55,077 nucleotides of DNA from Bdellovibrionaceae bacterium UBA6502 (GTDB lineage Bacteria; Bdellovibrionota; Bdellovibrionia; Bdellovibrionales; UBA840). The position numbers and the translations under genes are program-made. Positions 1 through 7,425 of this stretch are shown piece after piece; within the stretch, counting starts at the first letter, position 1; every line of letters starts with the position of its first letter. The notes beneath the pieces were generated by a model. It did no database searches. It worked only from the letters and a program-made list of their open reading frames with translations, and was not told the DNA's origin. The DNA lies in the NCBI GenBank assembly GCA_002436415.1, contig DJMA01000008.1:3674-58750 (forward strand). The letters run 5' to 3'.

Positions 1-23
1 CTAAATCTAAATCTAAATCTAAA
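1..23. repeat. Hexamer tandem repeat at the window edge
   Basis: The window opens directly with CTAAAT repeated three times plus a partial fourth copy. It is non-coding. Because the other end of the window also stops inside a short tandem repeat, the edges may be assembly breakpoints. Confidence 0.85.
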
Positions 24-410
24 AATTAGTTTTCAAAAAGAGTTGTTTTTTGGGAGGGGTGAACTTCTGCTAAAGCCTTAATAATACACCTTTTTATTAA
101 CTTTTGGTTTAACAAACTAACTATTGTCAGAGGACGGAGGCAATGATCGGCTGTGCCCCGTAGAGAAAACTTTGCTCTTTTGAATTGGTTTAGTCTAGAA
201 AAACTCTTGCGAAGACAGGTTTGGTAAATTTTATTTCTTTGTTATTTGTCAGAAAGTATTCCATCGAAACCCAAGTAATTTTATGGATTTATGTCTAAAA
301 TCCTTTGTACTCCATGCATTCTTTTCAAAACTATGATGCATTCCGTATTAAATGGGCCGTCTACTCGCTTTTGTGTGTTACCTTGGCGCTTCCTCTAACT
401 TGGGAAGTAT
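24..410 (+). other. Upstream region / possible long 5' leader of the helicase gene
   Basis: These 387 bases before the DEAD-box helicase hold no convincing gene. A strong GGAGG lies just upstream of a six-codon reading frame (ATG at 143, stop ending at 163, peptide MIGCAP). RNA-helicase genes of the CsdA/DeaD type often have long regulatory leaders, so this could be a leader peptide, but nothing else supports it. No clear promoter pair was found. Confidence 0.3.
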
Positions 411-2144
411 ATGGATCAAGATATTTTGTTTGAAGACTTAGGATTGTCAAAGTCATTATTGAAAGCAGTTGCTAATTTGGGCTTTGAAACTCCGTCGGAG
501 ATTCAGCAAAAAAGTATTCCGGTATTGATTGAAAATGAATGTGATTTCGTTGGACAGGCACAGACAGGAACGGGAAAAACCGCTGCCTTTGGATTGCCTC
601 TATTAATGAAACTAAAAGAGCAATCAGATAAGCCGCAAGCTTTAGTGTTAGCCCCGACAAGGGAATTGGCCTTACAAATTAGTACAGAGTTTGGCAAATT
701 CTCAAAATATGAAAACTACAATAAAGTAGAAGTTTGCGGTGGAATGAACTACCGACCTCAGCTTCAGGCCTTGCGCTCTGGAGACATTCAATTGGTTATT
801 GGTACACCTGGGCGTGTGATCGATCTATTGGATCGTGGGGCTTTAGATTTGTCTGAGTTACAATACTTAGTATTGGATGAAGCAGATGAAATGTTAAACA
901 TGGGATTCTTTGAAGATGTTCAAAGAATTATCGAGGGAGCAAATCCAAATCGTAATCTTTGGATGTTTTCCGCTACTATGCCAAAACAGATTAAAGGATT
1001 GATTGAAAAGTCTTTCCGTAACCCTGTTTTTGTAAACACAAAATCAAAAGAAGTTAGTAATGCCGATATTGAGCAAAGCTACTACTTAGTAAAAGACAAA
1101 TACAAATTAAATGCTCTAACGCAAGTTTTAGACATGATTGATAACTTCTATGGAGTGATCTTCTGTCAAACTCGTCAAGAGACTAAAGACCTTGGTTATA
1201 CTTTGATGGACCAAAACTACAATGTATCTGTTTTACATGGAGATTTATCTCAAGCAGAACGTTCTAGTGCCATGAGAGACTTTAAAAAAGGAAAGACGAA
1301 AGTTTTAATTTGTACAGATGTTGCCGCTCGCGGTATTGATGTAAATAACCTTACTCATGTGATTAACTTCGGTTTACCGCGTGATAAAGAAAGTTATGTG
1401 CACAGAATCGGTCGTACCGGTCGTGCTGGAAATAAAGGTTTCGCAATCTCTATTTTAAATCGTGAAGACATTCATCGTTTAAAGAGAATCGAAAGCTTGC
1501 AAAAAGCCTCTATCAAGAGAGAAAAATTTCCTGAGATACGTGAGCGCAAAAAAATCTTTATTGAGAAAAAGACAAAGAAATTTGATTCTCTTGCGTATCA
1601 GTTGATGCAAGAGCAAGAAAACTACACAGTAGACGAAGTCTTTGAGCAGTTTAACCAACGCTTTGATTCTTTCTCGAAAGAAGATACTTTAAAAATGATT
1701 TTCAATAGCTTGTTCAAGAACGATCTTCGTAGAATGGATGAGTTGTCTGATATTGAGTTAGACGTTGCTGATGAAAATCGTAGAAGCAGTCGTTCAACTC
1801 GTGGTCGTGATGGCGGCGGACGAGGCAGAGATCGTGATCGTCGTCGTAGTCGCGGTAGATCTCGTGATGGCGCACGCGATAGAGACGGTGGCCGTGAGAG
1901 AGACAGGGATTCAAGACCTTCTCGTTCTCGATCTGAAAGAGGTGCTAAATCTTCAGATCGCAGCGAGCGTAGGGAAAGAGGGGAGCGCAAAGACTCTGCT
2001 TCTTTTTCTTCTTCGAAGCCTAAAGGAGACTCTAGAAAATCTTCTAAGCCAAAAGCTAAGTCAGGACAGAAGGGTTCTAGCTTTTTCACTCCTGGTCAGA
2101 AGAAAAAAAGAAAGGCCAATGAGTCTCGCTCAAGATCTCGATAA
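411..2144 (+). CDS. DEAD-box ATP-dependent RNA helicase (DeaD/CsdA/RhlE type)
   Basis: This 577-aa protein is an ATP-dependent RNA-unwinding enzyme, probably acting in ribosome assembly or mRNA turnover. The helicase motifs appear in order: Q motif around residues 27-32, AQTGTGKT at 50-57, PTREL at 82-86, GTPGR at 131-135, DEAD at 156-159, SAT at 187-189, then TDVAARGID and HRIGRTGR in the second RecA domain. A third region of about 90 residues follows. The last ~110 residues are low-complexity and very rich in Arg, Asp, Ser and Gly (repeated RGRD/RDRD), the sort of disordered RNA-binding tail seen in DeaD-family helicases. The ATG at 411 follows GGGAAG at a good distance. Whether it is DeaD or a RhlE paralogue cannot be settled here, so no symbol is given. 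Confidence 0.93.
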   Translation: MDQDILFEDLGLSKSLLKAVANLGFETPSEIQQKSIPVLIENECDFVGQAQTGTGKTAAFGLPLLMKLKEQSDKPQALVLAPTRELALQISTEFGKFSKYENYNKVEVCGGMNYRPQLQALRSGDIQLVIGTPGRVIDLLDRGALDLSELQYLVLDEADEMLNMGFFEDVQRIIEGANPNRNLWMFSATMPKQIKGLIEKSFRNPVFVNTKSKEVSNADIEQSYYLVKDKYKLNALTQVLDMIDNFYGVIFCQTRQETKDLGYTLMDQNYNVSVLHGDLSQAERSSAMRDFKKGKTKVLICTDVAARGIDVNNLTHVINFGLPRDKESYVHRIGRTGRAGNKGFAISILNREDIHRLKRIESLQKASIKREKFPEIRERKKIFIEKKTKKFDSLAYQLMQEQENYTVDEVFEQFNQRFDSFSKEDTLKMIFNSLFKNDLRRMDELSDIELDVADENRRSSRSTRGRDGGGRGRDRDRRRSRGRSRDGARDRDGGRERDRDSRPSRSRSERGAKSSDRSERRERGERKDSASFSSSKPKGDSRKSSKPKAKSGQKGSSFFTPGQKKKRKANESRSRSR

Positions 2145-2214
2145 GGGACTTTATTTTTTCATCCAACAAGTTGTGTGAAAAAATAAAAAAATTGTAGAAA
2201 CCCAAAACTTTATT

Positions 2215-2243
2215 AGCCTCCAATCTTTATTGGAGGCTTTTTT
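2215..2243 (+). terminator. Rho-independent terminator after the helicase gene
   Basis: An 8-9 bp stem (GCCTCCAAT pairing with ATTGGAGGC) with a short loop is followed by six T residues. It ends about 100 bases after the helicase stop codon. A second, weaker inverted repeat (2155-2183, TTTTTTCA pairing with TGAAAAAA) lies between them. Confidence 0.85.
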
Positions 2244-2305
2244 AATGCTTGAGGATGAAATTAAAGTTTAGATGCCGGGGCTACCTTGGAATAGGTGGAT
2301 TGATA

Positions 2306-2333
2306 ATTCTTAATTCTTAATTCTTAATTCTTA
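2306..2333. repeat. Heptamer tandem repeat (ATTCTTA)4
   Basis: Four perfect head-to-tail copies of the 7-bp unit ATTCTTA lie between the helicase terminator and the next gene. The repeat at the right end of the window (ATACTTA, three copies) has the same unit length and differs at one base. Confidence 0.9.
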
Positions 2334-2441
2334 GAAGCTGGAATTTTTAATTTGTTTTTTCATCTTAGCTCGAAGATAAGGGCTTTGTACTTGGTACTAA
2401 TTTTGCTGTAGTTGATTTCGTTGGAAAACAAGGGAGACGTA

Positions 2442-3260
2442 ATGAAAAAGTTATTATTATTTTGTGTATTAAGTTTGTTGGCTGCTTGTGGTAGGGATGA
2501 GGACTCAAGTTCTGATCAAGTTAATGTTCAAGGGCTTCAAGAGGAGCAAGTGCTTCAATTTGCTCATGATTTGTCGCAAGAATTGAAACCGGTTTATTCT
2601 TCATTGACCGCTGCGATACTTGCTTACGAAGAAAAACAGCCTGTTTCTGTCTTGGGTTTAAAAAAGTTTGTTGATTCAGTTGTAAAAGATTTGGAGGAAA
2701 GTCCCGCTCTGTTTAAGGGTGTTGTTTCAAGGAGTAGTGTTGGTTGTGTTCAAGTGGAGGACTCCTCTTCTGTGGTTTTCTTGGATACCCTTATGTTTAC
2801 TGACCACTATTGGGGAGCCAATGCGGACCATTCGATTTTATTTAAAGATAAATCTGGAAATCCAATTTTTAAATATAGGTTTAGAACTAGATCTGGGAAT
2901 ATTGAATATTCTAAAAATGAAATGAATGAGCAGAGTTTTCCAGTTCGTAGAGGGGATGACAACTACGTACTTTTCGGCGGTCTTTCTATAGTTGGGGCTG
3001 AGTCTTGTGAGGCTAAAACTAATTCAGGTTACTATGAATTGCCAGAGCACTTTGTATTTTTCTATCGTGTAATGAGTGGGAATAAGTTAGGGACTTTCCT
3101 AAAGTATTCAGCGATACTCGGAAACTTCAAAGATTTTTCACAAGAGCTAAAGAAGGCTTCGCTAAACGAAGCTGATAGGAAGATTCAGGCGATCGATTAT
3201 GTTAGGCTGCAATACCTTAAGACCTTGATTCAAGAGGGATTTCCGGCGGTTTTGGATTAA
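2442..3260 (+). CDS. Lipoprotein of unknown function
   Basis: This 272-aa protein starts with a short lipoprotein signal (MKKLLL, hydrophobic core, then LLAAC), giving Cys16 as the probable lipidated residue. Asp/Glu/Ser residues follow the Cys. The remainder is soluble, with no membrane segment or recognised domain, and its mature part has two further cysteines that could pair. The ATG at 2442 is preferred over an in-frame TTG at 2412, because AGGGAGA sits just upstream of it and the signal peptide begins exactly there. It appears to stand alone, between the helicase terminator and repeat copy A. Confidence 0.8.
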   Translation: MKKLLLFCVLSLLAACGRDEDSSSDQVNVQGLQEEQVLQFAHDLSQELKPVYSSLTAAILAYEEKQPVSVLGLKKFVDSVVKDLEESPALFKGVVSRSSVGCVQVEDSSSVVFLDTLMFTDHYWGANADHSILFKDKSGNPIFKYRFRTRSGNIEYSKNEMNEQSFPVRRGDDNYVLFGGLSIVGAESCEAKTNSGYYELPEHFVFFYRVMSGNKLGTFLKYSAILGNFKDFSQELKKASLNEADRKIQAIDYVRLQYLKTLIQEGFPAVLD

Positions 3261-3285
3261 ACCAGGCTGGCTGTATTAAATTTAA

Positions 3286-3437
3286 ACCGGTTCCTGTAGT
3301 TGCGGATAGGCGATTCTACTCGTCGGAAAGTTCTCCTTAAAACTGGTTTGTCTGAATTTTTGTTTTTCTTGCAAGGATTACAGAAGTGAATGTTAAGGGG
3401 TTAAGCTGGTTTCATCCGCAATTAAAGAGGGTGGCTT
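3286..3437. repeat. MITE-like element, copy A
   Basis: This is one of seven related ~150-bp intergenic elements. The left end (3286-3308) contains AGTTGCGGAT. The right end (3414-3437) contains ATCCGCAATTAAAG, its inverted complement. The interior shares the stretch TTTCTTGCAA with copy B, so the two are related beyond their ends. No coding capacity is seen. It lies between the lipoprotein gene and the tRNA-Trp/secE operon. Confidence 0.75.
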
Positions 3438-3681
3438 ATAGCTGTTTGGCCTCGGGTAAAGCTGTAGGCATTGCTCGGGGGGAGGCTAATGCTTTTTTAC
3501 TTTCCTGGAGTTGTCCTTAAATTACTTTAATTTCGTTGCATTTGTTAGACCTGGATTTATTTTATGCAAGTTCTTCGGGCTATTCGTTCGGGCTTGAAGA
3601 AATAAGTGTTAAAAAGCAATAATGCTTATATATTACTCAAAACTATTATCCTAAGTTGTTATTTTTACTTGTATTTTCCAC

Positions 3682-3709
3682 TTGCAAAAAATTTACCACA
3701 ATTTAGAAT
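3682..3709 (+). promoter_or_regulatory. Probable promoter of the tRNA-Trp-secE-nusG operon
   Basis: TTGCAA (3682-3687) and TAGAAT (3704-3709) are 16 bp apart and lie about 100 bases upstream of tRNA-Trp. Apart from repeat copy A, the rest of the 3261-3809 gap shows nothing that can be supported. Confidence 0.5.
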
Positions 3710-3809
3710 CAATGCTTGATGAAGAACTTAAAATTAGGTAGAACTATGCGGCTCATAGGAGAAGTGTATGTATTTCCGCCTTTTTTTAGGTGGTTTTATA
3801 TATGAATGC

Positions 3810-3886
3810 AGGGCTGTAGCTCCAATTGGTAGAGCGGCGGATTCCAAATCCGTAGGTTCAAGGTTCGAATCCTTGTAGCCCTGCCA
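3810..3886 (+). tRNA. tRNA-Trp (anticodon CCA)
   Basis: A complete cloverleaf can be drawn. The acceptor stem pairs AGGGCTG with TAGCCCT, the D arm contains AGCTCCAATTGGTAGAGC, and the T arm contains GGTTCGAATCC. The anticodon loop is TTCCAAA with CCA at positions 34-36, which reads the Trp codon UGG. The 3' CCA is encoded. A tRNA-Trp directly ahead of secE-nusG is a common bacterial arrangement, but the usual upstream tuf gene is missing here. Confidence 0.96.
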
Positions 3887-3911
3887 CAACTTTATTTGCG
3901 CTTGGGGAAGT

Positions 3912-4295
3912 ATGAATAAGAACAACAACTACAAAAAGATTATCACGCTTAGTTTTGTCATCGCAGGCTTTTTAGTAGCTTTTGTGGCGAATGTTTTAAT
4001 GGAAACGGCATCAGCAGCTTTTGGTTCTGTTGCAAGGTTAATGACCGTAGATGCAGTAAAGCATGGTGTGCCGATTGTTTTAGGTTTGGCTACTTTTGCT
4101 GCTTTACAGTTTAACAAAAAAGTCCTTGTTTGGGCTGAGGAAGTGGTTTCTGAAATCGATAAAGTGGTTTGGCCTTCTTATAAAGATACTTCCGCAATGA
4201 CAATCGTAGTTAGTATTATGCTGCTTTTTGCAGGTGTAGCACTGGGTTTGATGGATATGATGTCAAACTACGTTGTTGGCTTAATGGTTAAATAA
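3912..4295 (+). CDS. secE: Preprotein translocase subunit SecE
   Basis: SecE is the small clamp subunit of the SecYEG channel in the inner membrane. This 127-aa form has two N-terminal hydrophobic segments (about residues 10-32 and 50-65) before the conserved amphipathic helix and third membrane helix. The hallmark WAEEVVSEIDKVVWPS with TSAM (about residues 78-98) is clear. That makes it a long, three-helix E. coli-like type rather than the short single-helix type. The start follows GGGGAAG. It lies 26 bases after tRNA-Trp and 18 bases before nusG, in the standard order. Confidence 0.95.
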   Translation: MNKNNNYKKIITLSFVIAGFLVAFVANVLMETASAAFGSVARLMTVDAVKHGVPIVLGLATFAALQFNKKVLVWAEEVVSEIDKVVWPSYKDTSAMTIVVSIMLLFAGVALGLMDMMSNYVVGLMVK

Positions 4296-4312
4296 AACGA
4301 AGGACTTAAGAT

Positions 4313-4852
4313 ATGAGTGATATGAAGTGGTATATCGTAAATGCACATTCAGGATACGAAGAGAAAGCCAAAAAAGGTCTTGAAGAGCGTATTCGTAATG
4401 CATCTAAAGAAGAAGACTTCGGAGAAATCTTAATTCCTAAGGAAGACGTTGTTGAGTTGAAAAACGGAGCTAAAAAGCAAAGCTCTCGTCGTTTCTTTCC
4501 GGGTTATATGTTCATTCAAATGAATATGACTCAAGAAACTTGGCACGTTGTTAAGGATACAACTTACATCTCTGGTTTCGTTGGTAACGGATCTACCCCA
4601 AGCCCTGTTACCGAGGAAGAGGTTAAGAGAGTAACGAATCAAATGGCTACAGGAGCTGAGAAGCCTCGTCCTAAATTTACTTTTGAAGTGGGTGAGGAAG
4701 TTAAAGTTGTAGACGGTCCGTTTAGTAATTTTAATGGTTCTGTAGAATACGTTGATGCTGATAAGGGTAAATTAAAGGTTCTTGTTAGTATTTTCGGTCG
4801 TCCGACTCCGGTTGAGTTGGATTATATTCAGGTTGAAAAAGCAGGAGAGTAA
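4313..4852 (+). CDS. nusG: Transcription termination/antitermination factor NusG
   Basis: NusG (179 aa, normal length) binds the RNA polymerase clamp, raises processivity and links polymerase to Rho or to the ribosome. The N-terminal NGN domain starts with MKWYIVNAHSGYE and includes FFPGYMFIQ. The C-terminal KOW domain contains VVDGPFSNFNG and ends near the stop. It is co-transcribed with secE and followed after about 50 bases by rplK. Confidence 0.97.
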   Translation: MSDMKWYIVNAHSGYEEKAKKGLEERIRNASKEEDFGEILIPKEDVVELKNGAKKQSSRRFFPGYMFIQMNMTQETWHVVKDTTYISGFVGNGSTPSPVTEEEVKRVTNQMATGAEKPRPKFTFEVGEEVKVVDGPFSNFNGSVEYVDADKGKLKVLVSIFGRPTPVELDYIQVEKAGE

Positions 4853-4902
4853 TTACTCTTTCTTGCGTTTAATATTATAAACCCTTTTATAGGAGCGGGT
4901 AT

Positions 4903-5334
4903 ATGGCTAAAAAAGTAACAGGCTATATTAAGTTACAAATACCGGCAGGGAAGGCAAATCCAGCACCTCCCGTTGGACCGGCGCTCGGACAACATGGGGT
5001 TAACATCATGGACTTTTGTAAGCAGTTTAATGCTAAAACACAGCCCATGGGTGACACAGTTGCTCCAGTGATTATTACAGTTTACGCTGATAGATCTTTT
5101 TCTTTCATCGTAAAAACACCTCCAGTGTCTGTAATGCTGAAAAAAGAAATGAAGTTGAAAAGTGGTTCTTCTAACCCATCTCGTGAAAAAGTGGGAACTG
5201 TGTCTCAGGACATCATTAGAAAAGTTGCTGAAGTGAAGCTTCCAGATCTTAACTGTACAACTATCGAGGCTGCTATGGCTCAGGTAGAAGGTTCTGCTGT
5301 AAGCATGGGCCTTAATGTAGAGGGGAGAAACTAA
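4903..5334 (+). CDS. rplK: 50S ribosomal protein L11
   Basis: L11 (143 aa) forms the GTPase-associated centre on 23S rRNA with L10/L12 and is needed for stringent-factor activation. The family signature is complete: IPAGKANPAPPVGPALGQHG near the N terminus and the GTVS segment and C-terminal rRNA-binding helices further on. AGGAG precedes the start. Its TAA shares one base with the rplA start codon, so L11 and L1 are probably translationally coupled. Confidence 0.98.
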   Translation: MAKKVTGYIKLQIPAGKANPAPPVGPALGQHGVNIMDFCKQFNAKTQPMGDTVAPVIITVYADRSFSFIVKTPPVSVMLKKEMKLKSGSSNPSREKVGTVSQDIIRKVAEVKLPDLNCTTIEAAMAQVEGSAVSMGLNVEGRN

Positions 5335-6035
5335 TGGCTAAACTAGGTAAAAGATTAAAAGCAATCAAAACAAATGTAGATAGAAACACTCGTCTTGCTT
5401 TAGATGAAGGTTTGAAGTTTGTTATCGATAATGCTACTGCCAAATTCGACGAAAGCATCGAAGTTGCTGTAAACCTTGGTGTAGATGCAAAGCAATCTGA
5501 CCAACAGGTTCGTGGTGCTGTTGCTCTTCCTCACGGATTGGGTAAAGAAGTTCGCGTTGTTGTTTTCGCTCGTGGTCCTAAAGAAGTAGAAGCAAAAGAA
5601 GCTGGTGCTGATTTTGTTGGTGCTGAGGATCTAGTAGAGAAAATCCAAGGTGGATGGTTAGATTTCGATAAAGCAATTGCAACTCCAGATATGATGCCAA
5701 TCGTATCACGTGTAGCTAAGGTTCTTGGGCCCCGTGGTCTAATGCCTAACCCAAAAGTGGGTACAGTTACTATGGATGTTACAAAAGCTGTTGAAGGTGA
5801 GAAAAAAGGTAAGTGTTCTTATCGTGTAGATAAAGCAGGTATCATTCACACTTCTATTGGTAAGAAATCAATGGGTGAGGCAAAAATTAAAGATAACTTT
5901 AAAAGCTTGCTAAGCGCACTAGTTAAGGCAAAGCCTGCAACTAGTAAAGGTACTTACCTTAAAAATATCAGCATTAGCTCAACTATGGGTGCTGGTGTAC
6001 GTTTAGACGTAAATAACGTTCAGTCTTCTTTGTAA
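5334..6035 (+). CDS. rplA: 50S ribosomal protein L1
   Basis: L1 (233 aa) forms the mobile stalk at the E site and, in many bacteria, represses its own L11-L1 mRNA. The core signature VLGPRGLMPNPKVGTV is present near the middle, with the typical C-terminal STMGAGVRLD. An inverted repeat (CAGTCTT pairing with AAGACTG, 6021-6041) spans the stop codon and could affect readthrough into the L10 leader. Confidence 0.98.
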   Translation: MAKLGKRLKAIKTNVDRNTRLALDEGLKFVIDNATAKFDESIEVAVNLGVDAKQSDQQVRGAVALPHGLGKEVRVVVFARGPKEVEAKEAGADFVGAEDLVEKIQGGWLDFDKAIATPDMMPIVSRVAKVLGPRGLMPNPKVGTVTMDVTKAVEGEKKGKCSYRVDKAGIIHTSIGKKSMGEAKIKDNFKSLLSALVKAKPATSKGTYLKNISISSTMGAGVRLDVNNVQSSL

Positions 6036-6049
6036 GACTGAGCTTTGTT

Positions 6050-6262
6050 TATATCTCTTGATTAGACATTATGGTTTTGCGGGTGACGGTTTGGCTAGTC
6101 ACTTGAGTCACCCAAAAAACTAGTAATCAGCTCCTTCGATCAAGAGTTTATCAAGTGAAAGAATGACCGTCAGGAAGCAATTTTGTGGACTGACATAATT
6201 AGCTACTGCTCACAGGTCAGAGACAGAAGGTGCCCGCAAGGGTTTAATTGATGATTTAGGGA
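6050..6262 (+). ncRNA. Ribosomal L10 leader (rplJ-rplL autoregulatory element)
   Basis: The ~330-base gap between rplA and rplJ contains a structured leader. A closing stem pairs CTCTTGAT (6055-6062) with ATCAAGAG (6139-6146). Inside it, GGGTGAC (6081-6087) pairs with GTCACCC (6107-6113). A second conserved-looking part around 6160-6240 includes GGTGCCCGCAAGGG. In many bacteria L10 (with L12) binds such a leader to repress rplJL translation. The position supports the call; the exact boundaries are approximate. Confidence 0.7.
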
Positions 6263-6364
6263 TAAGGAAATCGGCCTTCAGAGATAAGTGGTATAGTTTG
6301 CTAAGAAAAGCTTAACTTATTACTTTTACTGAATTTGAGTAGAGTTTTTGAACGGGAGTTTATC

Positions 6365-6889
6365 ATGATGGATAGAGCGCAAAAAGCGCAGGTGATTGAC
6401 GGGCTTAAAGACCGCTTCTCCAGATCCTCTGCAGCGTTCCTTGTTGATTTCAAGGGTATGAACGTTGAGCAGGTTACTACTTTGCGTAAGCAATTGGTAG
6501 GTGTGGATGCTGAGATGAAGGTTGTTCGTAATACACTTGCAAAGCGCGCCCTGGCAGATTTCCCAAGCGAATCTGATGCAATTAGCTCTGATTTTATCGG
6601 AACGAATGCAGTTGTTTTTGCTTATGGAGATGCTAGTGCCCCTGCAAAAGCTCTTAGCGAATTTGCAAAAGACGTTGAACAACTACAGGTTAAATCTGGT
6701 GTGATGGAAGGTGAAAGACTTGATGAAGCAAAAATCAAGTACCTTGCAGATCTACCGCCTATGGAAGTTTTACGTGCACAATTCCTTGGAGTTTTGGCGG
6801 CCCCAGCGAGCAAGTTTGTTCGTACTATGTCGGCTGTTCCAGGTGGTTTTGTAAGAGCGCTTAATGCTTACAAAGAGAAACAGTCTTAA
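6365..6889 (+). CDS. rplJ: 50S ribosomal protein L10
   Basis: L10 (174 aa) anchors the L7/L12 dimers to the large subunit. It begins with a typical RAQKAQVIDGLKDRF helix and contains the FKGM and L1-stalk-like MKVVRNTLAKRA segment. The C-terminal helices that bind L12 are present. Tandem ATGs occur at 6365 and 6368. Both are served by CGGGAG at about 6353, and the first is chosen. An upstream in-frame TTG at 6335 has no ribosome-binding site and would lengthen the protein atypically. Confidence 0.96.
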   Translation: MMDRAQKAQVIDGLKDRFSRSSAAFLVDFKGMNVEQVTTLRKQLVGVDAEMKVVRNTLAKRALADFPSESDAISSDFIGTNAVVFAYGDASAPAKALSEFAKDVEQLQVKSGVMEGERLDEAKIKYLADLPPMEVLRAQFLGVLAAPASKFVRTMSAVPGGFVRALNAYKEKQS

Positions 6890-6959
6890 TTTTTAAGACA
6901 CAAGATTAACAAGTTAAGAATTTTTTTAACAAACTAAACGACTTAAAAGAGGTATTAAA

Positions 6960-7331
6960 ATGTCACTAGATAAAGAACAAGTAATCGAGTTTTTGTCTAA
7001 CATGCCAGTAATCGAATTGGCGAAAATGATCGAAGAATTAGAAGAGAAGTGGGGCGTTTCTGCTGCTGCTCCTGCTGCTGTAGCTGTTGCTGCTGGTCCA
7101 GCTGCTGCTGCTGAAGAAAAAACTGAGTTTGACGTAGTTCTTGCTTCAGCTGGTTCTTCTAAAATCAACGTAATTAAAGAAGTTCGTGGTCTAACTGGTC
7201 TTGGCTTGAAAGAAGCTAAAGAATTAGTAGAAAGCGCTCCAAAAGCTATCAAAGAAGGCGTAGCTAAGGACGAAGCTGAAAAGATCAAAGAAGCACTAGA
7301 AAAAGCTGGTGCAACTGTTGAACTTAAGTAA
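6960..7331 (+). CDS. rplL: 50S ribosomal protein L7/L12
   Basis: L7/L12 (123 aa) forms the flexible stalk that recruits and activates translational GTPases. It has an N-terminal dimerisation helix pair, an Ala-rich hinge around residues 36-52, and the C-terminal domain with KINVIKEVRGLTGLGLKEAK, the factor-binding surface. It follows rplJ by about 70 bases, behind AAGAGG. Confidence 0.98.
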   Translation: MSLDKEQVIEFLSNMPVIELAKMIEELEEKWGVSAAAPAAVAVAAGPAAAAEEKTEFDVVLASAGSSKINVIKEVRGLTGLGLKEAKELVESAPKAIKEGVAKDEAEKIKEALEKAGATVELK

Positions 7332-7359
7332 TTACATTATATTAGCTAATTAATTAATC

Positions 7360-7388
7360 ATCGGTGGGAACGTTTGGTTCTCACCGAT
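7360..7388 (+). promoter_or_regulatory. Hairpin between rplL and rpoB
   Basis: ATCGGTG pairs with CACCGAT, and the pairing extends inward through GGAAC/GGTTC with some mismatch. It is followed only by TTTCG, so it is a weak terminator at best. In E. coli this same gap holds an attenuator and an RNase III site that lower rpoBC relative to rplJL. A similar role is inferred. Confidence 0.55.
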
Positions 7389-7425
7389 TTCGTAGTTTGA
7401 AATTGCCACATCAAAAGGAGAGCGA

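Noticed and set aside
1622..2089. Long minus-strand reading frame over the helicase 3' end
   Set aside because: It is the antisense of the low-complexity Arg/Ser tail, has no ribosome-binding site, and gives a repetitive Ser/Leu/Arg product.
1765..2178. Plus-strand frame overlapping the helicase tail
   Set aside because: It is a shifted reading of the repeat-rich region, with an unnatural Val-rich composition.
3438..3520. GC-richer frame right after repeat copy A, resembling coding sequence
   Set aside because: About 29 codons only, with a stop inside the repeat and no recognisable similarity. Unlike the remnant at 36587, nothing supports it.
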